Below, piece after piece: positions 23,559 through 31,960 of a stretch of 64,000 nucleotides of DNA; positions within the stretch are counted from its first letter, which is position 1, and each line of letters opens with the position of its first letter. The notes below the pieces were generated by a model. It saw nothing but the letters and a program-made list of their open reading frames with translations. It was not told the DNA's origin and did no database searches. Origin of the DNA: Syntrophotaleaceae bacterium. Its GTDB lineage: Bacteria > Desulfobacterota > Desulfuromonadia > Desulfuromonadales > Syntrophotaleaceae. The stretch covers positions 372,001 through 436,000 of the forward strand of contig JAWKQB010000002.1 in the NCBI GenBank assembly GCA_041390365.1, given 5' to 3'. The position numbers and the translations under genes are program-made.

Positions 23559-25145
23559 GTGAGCAGGAACCACCGTAAAGAAGTCGACCGCCGGCGCACC
23601 TTCGGCATCATCAGCCATCCGGATGCCGGCAAAACCACCCTGACCGAAAAACTTCTGCTGTTCGGCGGAGCCATTCAGATGGCGGGTGCGGTCAAGGCGC
23701 GCAAAGCGTCGCGGCATGCGACCAGCGACTGGATGGCCATGGAGCAGGAGCGCGGCATTTCCGTGACTTCTTCAGTGATGAAGTTCAATTACAGGGATTA
23801 TGAAGTCAATCTGCTCGACACCCCCGGCCATCAGGATTTTTCCGAAGATACCTATCGGGTGTTGACCGCCGTGGACAGCGCTCTCATGGTCATCGACAGC
23901 GCCAAGGGGGTCGAAACCCAGACCCGCAAACTGATGGAGGTCTGCCGGATGCGCAATACCCCGATCATGACCTTCATCAACAAACTGGACCGTGAAGGGC
24001 TGGCTCCTCTCGACCTGCTGACCGATATCGAGGAGACCCTGCAGATCGAGTGCGCCCCTCTGACCTGGCCGATCGGCATGGGCAAACGGTTCAGGGGCAC
24101 CTACAATCTGTACCGTAAAAGCCTGACCCTGTTCACTCCCGGACAGGAAACCCGGCACCGCGATGCCGTGGTGATCGATGATCTTGCCGATCCCCGACTC
24201 GACGAACTTCTTGGCGGCCAGGCCGATGAACTGCGCGAGGATGTGGAACTGCTGGAGGGGGCGGCCAACCCCTTCGAGCCGGCGGAATATTTGAAAGGCA
24301 ACCAGACCCCGGTCTTTTTCGGCAGCGCCATCAACAATTTCGGGGTGCAGGAGCTTCTCGACGCATTCGTCGATCAGGCTCCGGCACCGCGGCCCGCGGC
24401 CACCACCAGCCGCGAAGTGTCTCCCTACGAGGAGCCTTTTTCCGGCTTTGTATTCAAGATTCAGGCGAATATGGATCCGGCCCATCGGGACCGCATCGCT
24501 TTTCTGCGAGTCTGTTCCGGCACTTTCCGCCGCGGCATGAAGGTCCGGCACCATCGCATCGGCAAGGAAGTGGCCATCGCCAACGCCACCATTTTCATGG
24601 CTCAGGACCGGACCAATGTCGAAGAGGCTTTCCCCGGTGACATTATCGGCATCCACAACCACGGCACCATCAAGATCGGCGACACCTTCACCGAAAAGGA
24701 ATCCCTCAAGTTCACCGGTATTCCCAGTTTCGCCCCGGAGCATTTCCGCAGGGTCCGGCTGAAGAATCCCCTTAAGACCAAACAGCTGGAAAAGGGCCTG
24801 GTGCAGTTGGCCGAAGAGGGAGCCGTGCAGCTGTTCCGCCCGCTGATCAACACCGATTACATTCTGGGAGCGGTCGGTGTGCTTCAGTTCGATGTCATCA
24901 TGTCGCGGCTGAAGAACGAATACGGCGTGGATGCCATCTATGAAGGGGTCGATTATGCCACCGCCCGCTGGGTGGAATGCGAGGACCGCAAAACATTCGC
25001 CGAATTCGAAAAGAAGAACCAGGCCAATCTGGCTATGGATTCCGAAGGGGGACTGGCTTATCTCGCCTCCAGTGAATGGCGCCTGGGGCATACCGCCGAA
25101 CAGTGGCCGGACGTGGTCTTCCACAAGACCCGGGAACATGCGTAA
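23559..25145 (+). CDS. prfC: peptide chain release factor 3
   Basis: A 528-residue translational GTPase starting at GTG 23559 with GAGG upstream. The G1 loop SHPDAGKTT (19-27), the switch region RGISVTSSVM, DTPGHQDF (G3) and NKLD (G4) are intact, and the SDWMAMEQERGIS segment distinguishes RF3 from EF-G. The C-terminal domains include AEEGAVQLFRP and GVLQFDVIMSRLKNEYGVD, both typical of RF3. It removes RF1/RF2 from the ribosome after peptide release, in the cytoplasm. It is a single-gene unit with its own promoter and a strong terminator. Confidence 0.97.
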   Translation: MSRNHRKEVDRRRTFGIISHPDAGKTTLTEKLLLFGGAIQMAGAVKARKASRHATSDWMAMEQERGISVTSSVMKFNYRDYEVNLLDTPGHQDFSEDTYRVLTAVDSALMVIDSAKGVETQTRKLMEVCRMRNTPIMTFINKLDREGLAPLDLLTDIEETLQIECAPLTWPIGMGKRFRGTYNLYRKSLTLFTPGQETRHRDAVVIDDLADPRLDELLGGQADELREDVELLEGAANPFEPAEYLKGNQTPVFFGSAINNFGVQELLDAFVDQAPAPRPAATTSREVSPYEEPFSGFVFKIQANMDPAHRDRIAFLRVCSGTFRRGMKVRHHRIGKEVAIANATIFMAQDRTNVEEAFPGDIIGIHNHGTIKIGDTFTEKESLKFTGIPSFAPEHFRRVRLKNPLKTKQLEKGLVQLAEEGAVQLFRPLINTDYILGAVGVLQFDVIMSRLKNEYGVDAIYEGVDYATARWVECEDRKTFAEFEKKNQANLAMDSEGGLAYLASSEWRLGHTAEQWPDVVFHKTREHA

Positions 25146-25172
25146 AAGGCATCGAAGAGCAATGGAAAAAGC

Positions 25173-25199
25173 AAAAGGACGGCTGGGAGCCGTCCTTTT
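25173..25199. terminator. bidirectional terminator between prfC and padR-like gene
   Basis: A perfect 12-bp stem AAAAGGACGGCT / AGCCGTCCTTTT with a GGG loop, A-rich on one side and T-rich on the other, suited to stop both convergent genes. Confidence 0.88.
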
Positions 25200-25220
25200 G
25201 TCGTTCATCGGGAACAAAAA

Positions 25221-25610
25221 CTATTTTTCCAGTTCCCGGACCTTTTCCACGAAATCTCCCATGGCCCCGACCATCTGTTCAATCAGCGCCGTCCATTGGC
25301 GCAGAAAGGTGTCGCCGGCAGGCGTCAGCCGGTAAAGCCTTTTGGCTGGCCCCTGTCCGGAAACGTCCCAATCGGAGGTCACATGCCCGTTTTCCTCCAG
25401 TTGCCGCAAGGTCCGGTACAGGGCGCCGCGATCGACCAGAGCGCCGGTCAGACTGTGTTCAGGAAGCTCGGCGGCCAACTGGTAGCCGTGAGCCCGGCCG
25501 AGCTTCTTCAGCAGGTAGAGCAAGACCGGTTCGATAAAGCGGGGAATGTTGCCGAAGCCGCCTCCCTGGGGGCCTCGTCCCCAACCGTGGCGACGGGGGC
25601 CGTAGGGCAT
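25221..25610 (-). CDS. PadR-family transcriptional regulator
   Basis: The start is set at ATG 25610, which has AAGAGGA 8 bases upstream; an Arg-rich extension encoded further upstream lacks an RBS. The 129-residue product has a Gly/Arg-rich start (PYGPRRHGWGRGPQGGG) and the PadR winged helix: VLLYLLKKLGRAHGYQLAAEL, then GALYRTLRQLEENGHVTSDWD and the wing PAKRLYRLTPAGDTFL, with a C-terminal dimer helix. Such proteins are ligand-responsive repressors, often of a neighbouring transporter, but no target gene is next to it. Confidence 0.88.
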   Translation of the reverse strand: MPYGPRRHGWGRGPQGGGFGNIPRFIEPVLLYLLKKLGRAHGYQLAAELPEHSLTGALVDRGALYRTLRQLEENGHVTSDWDVSGQGPAKRLYRLTPAGDTFLRQWTALIEQMVGAMGDFVEKVRELEK

Positions 25611-25810
25611 ATAATGTGTCCTCTTGCGAGATCTTCGGGGACGGGGTCGGTCCCGATCAAAATACACTGCAGAGCAGTTGAAGTTACCAGCTGAAATTGA
25701 CAGCCAGATTATAGTAAAACAGTAGGGGAATGCAACCGGAAAGCCGGATGTCGGGAGAAGCCTTCGCCGGTACCGTCATCTTTGCAACGATCGATTAGAG
25801 GAGCAACCGA

Positions 25811-27217
<1,407 letters not shown>

Positions 27218-27231
27218 GCGGTTACCATGTG

Positions 27232-27276
27232 TCCCATGGGTCCTATAGGACCTATAAGACCTATAGGACCAATAGC
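27232..27276. repeat. tandem 9-bp repeat (ACCTATAGG unit, about five copies)
   Basis: Starting at 27232 the units read TCCCATGGG, TCCTATAGG, ACCTATAAG, ACCTATAGG, ACCAATAGC. The array is 15 bases after the asnS stop and partly self-complementary because the unit contains CCTATAGG. Confidence 0.8.
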
Positions 27277-27307
27277 CTGATCAAAAAGACCTCTGAAAGG
27301 CGCAGCA

Positions 27308-27490
27308 ATGCTTCAATACAAAGTCGTGGAAACCAGCCTGGTCACAGACCAGGCTTTGGAGGAGATCCTCAATGAGTGGACGGCGGCCGGCTGGCATTTC
27401 GAGGGGATTCAGTTCGCCATGCGGGAGGCGAGCAAGCGGCCGGCCATGGCTTTCGTGCTGTTTACCCGGCCGGCCGCTGCAAGTGAATAA
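27308..27490 (+). CDS. DUF4177-like small protein (60 aa)
   Basis: A 60-residue protein with a typical DUF4177 layout: MLQYKVVE, a helix (ALEEILNEWTAAGWHFEGIQ) and a final strand (PAMAFVLFTRP). Its RBS is GAAAGG. The family is small, cytoplasmic and of unknown function. It ends immediately before the stop of the oppositely oriented zinc-ribbon gene. Confidence 0.75.
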   Translation: MLQYKVVETSLVTDQALEEILNEWTAAGWHFEGIQFAMREASKRPAMAFVLFTRPAAASE

Positions 27491-27667
27491 TCAGTCTTCC
27501 CAGGTTGCGAATTCGCGGGAAACGATTGTTTTCTTGGGGTCGGAAGAAGGGGTTGCCCCGCACCGTCGGCAGGTCGGCTCCAGGGGCTCGTCTTCCACGA
27601 ATTCCCGGGTTTCCAGTTCGATCGGTTTTCCGGAACAGGTGCAATACCATCTGCGATAGGTTTCCAT
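27491..27667 (-). CDS. small zinc-ribbon-like protein (58 aa)
   Basis: ATG 27667 has an unusually strong RBS (AGGAGGAG) directly upstream. The product has two cysteine pairs: YCTCSGKPIELE near residue 9 and PTCRRCGATPSSDP near residue 33, which can bind one zinc ion. The rest is acidic (REFVEDEPLE) and ends with ATWED. I do not recognise a named family; such ribbons often occur as small regulatory or RNA-binding proteins. It lies tail to tail with the DUF4177 gene, sharing no base with it. Confidence 0.7.
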   Translation of the reverse strand: METYRRWYCTCSGKPIELETREFVEDEPLEPTCRRCGATPSSDPKKTIVSREFATWED

Positions 27668-27757
27668 CTCTCCTCCTCCCGAGTGGTCTGCTCGTTCTGG
27701 CTTTTTCAGCCGATAAGCTTGCTCTCAACTCAAGCCTATACCAGAAAAACTCTGGCA

Positions 27758-28723
27758 TCAATAGGCGATGCCTGTCTTCTTGCGGACCTTGCGCAGGATT
27801 TTTGAACCCGCCTGCCGGGCTTTTTCGGCGCCCATGGCCAGTGTACGCCGCAGGCCGTCCTGGTCGGCGAGCAGCTCGTTGCGCCGTTCAGTGAAGGGGG
27901 CGAAAAAGTCACGAACGGTTTCGAACAGCTCCTGTTTCACCTCGCCGTAGCCAAGGCCTCCGGCTTGGTAGCGGCGACGCAGTTCGGCTTCCTGCTCCCT
28001 GTCGAGAAACAGCCGGTAAATGGCGAAAACATTGCAGCGTTCCGGGTCCTTCGGATCCTCCACCGGCGTGGGATCCGTGACGATGCGCATCACCTGTTTG
28101 CGCAGGGCCTTCTCGTCCAGGAACAGGTCGATGGTGTTCTTGTAGCTCTTGCTCATCTTCTGCCCGTCGAGGCCGGGGATGGTGGCCACCTGGTCGTCGA
28201 TGTCCGGTTCCGGGACAGTCAGAATCTCGCCGTACTCGTTGTTGAACTTGATGGCGATGTCGCGGGCCACTTCCAGGTGCTGTTTCTGGTCCTTGCCCAC
28301 CGGAACCAGTTCCCCCCCGAAGAGCAGGATGTCGGCTGCCATCAGCACCGGATAGGCGAACAGCCCGTGATTCGGGGCGATGCCGCGGGCCACCTTGTCC
28401 TTGTAGCTGTGGCAGCGTTCGAGCAGACCCATAGGGGTGAAGTTGGACAGCACCCAGGTGAGTTCCTGTACCTCGGGCACGTCGGACTGCACCCAGAACA
28501 CGCTCTTTTCGGGGTCGAGGCCGAGGGCCAGGAAATTGGCCGCGGCTTCCAGGGTGCCGCGGGCCAGGGTCTTGCCGTCGGTCACGGTGGTCATGGCATG
28601 ATAGTTGGCGATGAAGCAGAACAGTTCGTGATGCTCCTGGTAGTCGACCATCTTTTTCATCATGCCGAAATAGTTGCCCAGATGCAGGGAGCCGGAGGGC
28701 TGAATGCCGGATAGCACGCGCAT
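27758..28723 (-). CDS. trpS: tryptophan--tRNA ligase
   Basis: Start ATG 28723 follows AAGAGGT; the product has 321 residues, the length of the shorter bacterial TrpRS group. Class I signatures are clear: GIQPSGSLHLGNYFG (HIGH-type, HLGN) and DGQKMSKSYKNTI (KMSKS). ANYHAMTTV and NFLALGLDP are TrpS-specific. It charges tRNA-Trp in the cytoplasm. A terminator hairpin 38 bases upstream insulates it from other genes; no T-box leader is visible. Confidence 0.96.
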   Translation of the reverse strand: MRVLSGIQPSGSLHLGNYFGMMKKMVDYQEHHELFCFIANYHAMTTVTDGKTLARGTLEAAANFLALGLDPEKSVFWVQSDVPEVQELTWVLSNFTPMGLLERCHSYKDKVARGIAPNHGLFAYPVLMAADILLFGGELVPVGKDQKQHLEVARDIAIKFNNEYGEILTVPEPDIDDQVATIPGLDGQKMSKSYKNTIDLFLDEKALRKQVMRIVTDPTPVEDPKDPERCNVFAIYRLFLDREQEAELRRRYQAGGLGYGEVKQELFETVRDFFAPFTERRNELLADQDGLRRTLAMGAEKARQAGSKILRKVRKKTGIAY

Positions 28724-28760
28724 GCTGTTACCTCTTGGGATGAAATTCAATCAGTTCAAT

Positions 28761-28792
28761 AAAAAAGCCGCGGTCGGAACCGCGGCTTTTTT
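28761..28792. terminator. strong bidirectional terminator upstream of trpS
   Basis: AAAAAAGCCGCGGT pairs with ACCGCGGCTTTTTT around CGGA. It separates trpS from the hypothetical gene at 28978-29223, both on the minus strand, so it mainly ends the lon operon transcript. A second GC palindrome (CCGCGGACC / GGTCCGCGG) follows at 28804-28824. Confidence 0.8.
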
Positions 28793-28977
28793 CGTGCTGT
28801 TTTCCGCGGACCCGGGGTCCGCGGCGTCGATTCTTCACGGTAAGACGCCCGGACCGCTGACAGGAGAGGTCCGGCGCCACCAGTGGCTGAAGGGATTGAT
28901 GATGTGGGTCGTCGTGTTTTTCATGATGGCATTTACGTTAGCAGTTCCGGCTGGGGCCGTCAACGCCTGAATTTGTT

Positions 28978-29223
28978 TCAGGCGCTGAAGCCCGGTCCGG
29001 TGTTTTCTCCAGCAGGGCCGAACATGACCGCCAGTTTCAGCAACTGCTGCAGGTCGATGCCGCTCTCCTGGAGGATGTTCAGAAAGACGGGGAACAGTTG
29101 CATGAGAAACATCTGGTCCTGCATCGCCTCTTTGGCCAGTTCCGGCAGGGCCTGCAGCAGGAAGGCCTTTTTGCTTTCGGGATCGAGGGCCGTGACGGCC
29201 GCTGTGATGTCCTGCAGAGTCAT
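28978..29223 (-). CDS. small hypothetical protein downstream of lon (81 aa)
   Basis: An 81-residue, mostly helical acidic protein with GGAT upstream of its ATG. Notable are ITAAVTALDPESKKAFLLQALPEL and a hydrophobic middle (MQDQMFLMQLFPVFLNILQ). It lies 33 bases after the lon stop on the same strand and may be co-transcribed. No known domain is recognised. A conserved adaptor or substrate of Lon is a possibility only because of position. Confidence 0.6.
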   Translation of the reverse strand: MTLQDITAAVTALDPESKKAFLLQALPELAKEAMQDQMFLMQLFPVFLNILQESGIDLQQLLKLAVMFGPAGENTGPGFSA

Positions 29224-29256
29224 AAGCGGGGATAATCCTTTCTATGAATATGTTCT

Positions 29257-31701
29257 TCAGCCCTCGCCGAAGGCGATGCGGTAGACATCCTTGAAATCCG
29301 AGGCGAAATGCACCTCCAGCCCTTCTTTGAGATAGTCGGGCAGTTCGTCGAAATTTTTCTTGTTGCCGACGGGGAAAATGACCTTTTTCAGTCCCGCCCG
29401 CCGTACGGCGATGGTTTTCTCCTTGACCCCGCCGATCGGCAGAACCCGGCCGCTCAGGGTCAGCTCCCCGGTCATGCCGAGCTTCTTGACCACCGGCTTG
29501 CCGAGGATCATCGAGAGCAGGGCGGTGGTCATGGTGATGCCCGCTGAAGGGCCATCCTTGGGGGTGGCACCGGCCGGTACGTGCAGGTGGACGAAATGTT
29601 TGTCGAAAAACTCCTTGTCGGCACCGTATTCCTCGAGGTGGGCCATGACGTAGGAGTAGGCGATCTCGCTGCTCTCCACCATGACGTTGCCGAGCTGGCC
29701 GGTCTGCTTGAAGCCCTTGCCTTTGCTCGGCATGGCGGTCGCCTCGATCTGCAGGGTGGCGCCGCCCATGCGGGTCCAGGCCAGTCCGGTCACCACTCCG
29801 GGCACGTCCTCGAAGAGCTCCTCCTCGTCGAAGAGCGGTTTACCCAGGTAGCTCTCCACGTCCTTCTTGTGGATGGTGATGCGATCCGTCCGCCCGCCGG
29901 CAAACTCCATGGCCGCCTTGCGCATGATCTTCTTGATCAGGTTCTCCAGACCGCGCACCCCGGCCTCCCGGGCGTAGCCGTCGATGATCGCCTCCAGGGC
30001 ATCCTTGCGGAGAGTCACCTGGGATTTGTCCAGCCCGTGGTTTTCCAGCGCCTTCGGCACCAGGTAGCGGCGGGCGATCTCCAGTTTTTCCTCGAGGATG
30101 TAGCCGGCCAGACGGATGACCTCCATCCGGTCCAGCAGGGGAGCGGGGATAGTGTCGAGGGTGTTGGCGGTGGCCACGAACAGCACGTTGGACAGGTCGA
30201 AGGGCACGTCCAGGTAGTGATCGCGGAAGGTGCTGTTCTGCTCCGGGTCGAGGACCTCGAGCAGGGCCGAAGCCGGATCGCCCTGGAAGGATGCGCCGAT
30301 CTTGTCGATTTCATCCAGCATCAGCACCGGATTGGCGGTGCCGGCGCTCTTCATGGCCTGGATGAAGCGGCCCGGCATGGCGCCGATGTAGGTGCGGCGA
30401 TGCCCCTTGATCTCCGCCTCGTCCCGCATGCCGCCCAGGGAGAAGCGGTAGAAGGTGCGGTTGAGGGCGCCGGCGATGCTCTTGCCGACGGAGGTCTTGC
30501 CCACTCCCGGAGGGCCGACCAGGCAGATGATGGAGCCGGAGATGTCCCCCTTCATCTTGCCGACGGCGATGAATTCCAGAATCCGGTCCTTGACGTCCTT
30601 GAGCCCGTAATGGTCGCGGTCCAGCACCCGGCGGGCGCGCTGCAGATCGTAGGAATCCTTGCTGAACTTGCCCCAGGGAAGTATCGTCAGCCACTCCAGG
30701 TAGTTGCGGGAGACGTTGTATTCCGGCGAGGACGGCTCGATCAGCTTGAGCTTTTCGATCTCTTCGGTGATGGTTTTCTGGGCCTCTTCGTTGAGGGTCA
30801 GCTTCTGCAGGCGCTTCTCGAACTTTTCGATTTCGCTGACCTTGCCCTCTTTTTCCAGGCCGAGTTCCTTCTTGATCGCCTTGAGCTGCTCCCGCAGGAA
30901 GAATTCCCGCTGCTGGCCCGAAATCTTCTCCTCGATCTGCTTGGAGATCTTTGTCTGCAGCCGGGAGACCTCCAGCTCCTTCTTCAGCAGGACGAGAACC
31001 CGGTCGATCCGTTTGCGGACGTCGAAGGTTTCGAGAATCTGCTGCAGTTCCTGCCCGTCGCTGGAGGTGAGGTTGGCGGCGAAATCGGCCAGACGGCCGG
31101 GATCGTCCATGCTCTGGCGGTTGAGGAACAGTTTGATCTCCTCGTTGTAGAGCGGGTTGATCTGCACCAGTTCCTTAAGGGCGGTGATGATGGCCATGGA
31201 ATAGGCCTGCAGCTCGGGGTTGACCGACAGTTCGGCGGCGTAATGGTACTTCACCCGCGCATAGACCATCTCTCCTTCGACGGGGATGATTTCCTGAATC
31301 GAAAAGCGTTCCAGACAGTTGACCAGCAGGTGGACGCTGTTCTCGTCGCTGTGCAACACCTTGATGACCTTGCCGACCACCCCGATTTTGTGAAGATTTT
31401 CCGGGGAATCCTCCTCGTCCATATCCCTGGCCAGGACGAAACCGATCGTTTTGGGCTGGGACTCCATGGCTTTTTTAGCCACTTTCAGCTTCGGCTTGCC
31501 GCTCAGGACGATCGGGAGGAGAATCCCGGGAAAGATCGGTCGCGGCCTCAGGGGAACTATAGGCAGAGTCGCGGGCAGCATGTCGGCCGCCAGAACCAGG
31601 GCTTCAGCCTGGGGTGGGGCACTTGGCTCCACCGCCTCGGTGTTGGCTTGGGATCCGACGATGTTTTCCTGCTCGTTCTGTTGGTCCCGTTCATCATTCA
31701 T
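29257..31701 (-). CDS. lon: ATP-dependent Lon protease
   Basis: An 814-residue protein with full Lon architecture: N-terminal LAN domain (about 45-240, LPIVPLRPRPIFPG), a central coiled coil, AAA+ module with Walker A GPPGVGKTS (about 395-403), and the protease domain with catalytic Ser719 (PKDGPSAG) and its Lys partner in VKEK (about 760-762). It degrades unfolded and regulatory proteins in the cytoplasm using ATP. An acidic 40-residue N-terminal extension (MNDERDQQNEQ) precedes the LAN domain. It has its own promoter on the minus strand and is divergent from polA. Confidence 0.97.
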   Translation of the reverse strand: MNDERDQQNEQENIVGSQANTEAVEPSAPPQAEALVLAADMLPATLPIVPLRPRPIFPGILLPIVLSGKPKLKVAKKAMESQPKTIGFVLARDMDEEDSPENLHKIGVVGKVIKVLHSDENSVHLLVNCLERFSIQEIIPVEGEMVYARVKYHYAAELSVNPELQAYSMAIITALKELVQINPLYNEEIKLFLNRQSMDDPGRLADFAANLTSSDGQELQQILETFDVRKRIDRVLVLLKKELEVSRLQTKISKQIEEKISGQQREFFLREQLKAIKKELGLEKEGKVSEIEKFEKRLQKLTLNEEAQKTITEEIEKLKLIEPSSPEYNVSRNYLEWLTILPWGKFSKDSYDLQRARRVLDRDHYGLKDVKDRILEFIAVGKMKGDISGSIICLVGPPGVGKTSVGKSIAGALNRTFYRFSLGGMRDEAEIKGHRRTYIGAMPGRFIQAMKSAGTANPVLMLDEIDKIGASFQGDPASALLEVLDPEQNSTFRDHYLDVPFDLSNVLFVATANTLDTIPAPLLDRMEVIRLAGYILEEKLEIARRYLVPKALENHGLDKSQVTLRKDALEAIIDGYAREAGVRGLENLIKKIMRKAAMEFAGGRTDRITIHKKDVESYLGKPLFDEEELFEDVPGVVTGLAWTRMGGATLQIEATAMPSKGKGFKQTGQLGNVMVESSEIAYSYVMAHLEEYGADKEFFDKHFVHLHVPAGATPKDGPSAGITMTTALLSMILGKPVVKKLGMTGELTLSGRVLPIGGVKEKTIAVRRAGLKKVIFPVGNKKNFDELPDYLKEGLEVHFASDFKDVYRIAFGEG

Positions 31702-31739
31702 GAAAAAAGTCTCCTTCCGGCAGGCTGGTTATTGACGGC

Positions 31740-31768
31740 AAGCTAATCACTGTTGTCCGCGATGTCAA
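31740..31768 (-). promoter_or_regulatory. sigma-70 promoter of lon
   Basis: On the minus strand TTGACA (31763-31768) and TAGCTT (31740-31745) are 17 bases apart and 39 bases before the lon start codon. No heat-shock sigma-32 consensus is evident. Confidence 0.6.
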
Positions 31769-31960
31769 CCGGTGATACGCGGCGAATTCCTGACGGGGTC
31801 GATAATTTTTGCAAGTATACGATATAAGACGATAAGCGTCATCAGGAATGCCGGGTTTGCTTTTTCGCCTCGCCTGGGATAATCTGCCGTCGGACCCGGC
31901 ATTGCCTTTCAACGTCCTGCCGATAATTTCTGAAATCGAACCTGCAAGGAAATTAAACAA

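Noticed and set aside
27232..27276. CRISPR array
   Set aside because: Units are 9 bases without spacers of constant length and no cas gene is present.
28888..28970. Small plus-strand peptide with signal-like hydrophobic stretch
   Set aside because: No RBS and no continuation; probably chance between terminator and gene end.
29581..31746. 721-codon open frame on the plus strand opposite lon
   Set aside because: It is the mirror of the lon reading frame in GC-rich DNA, has no RBS and low-complexity His/Gly/Asp composition. The same applies to the long frames opposite ydbH (35593-37623), glyS/glyQ (41781-44327) and glgX (7703-9829).
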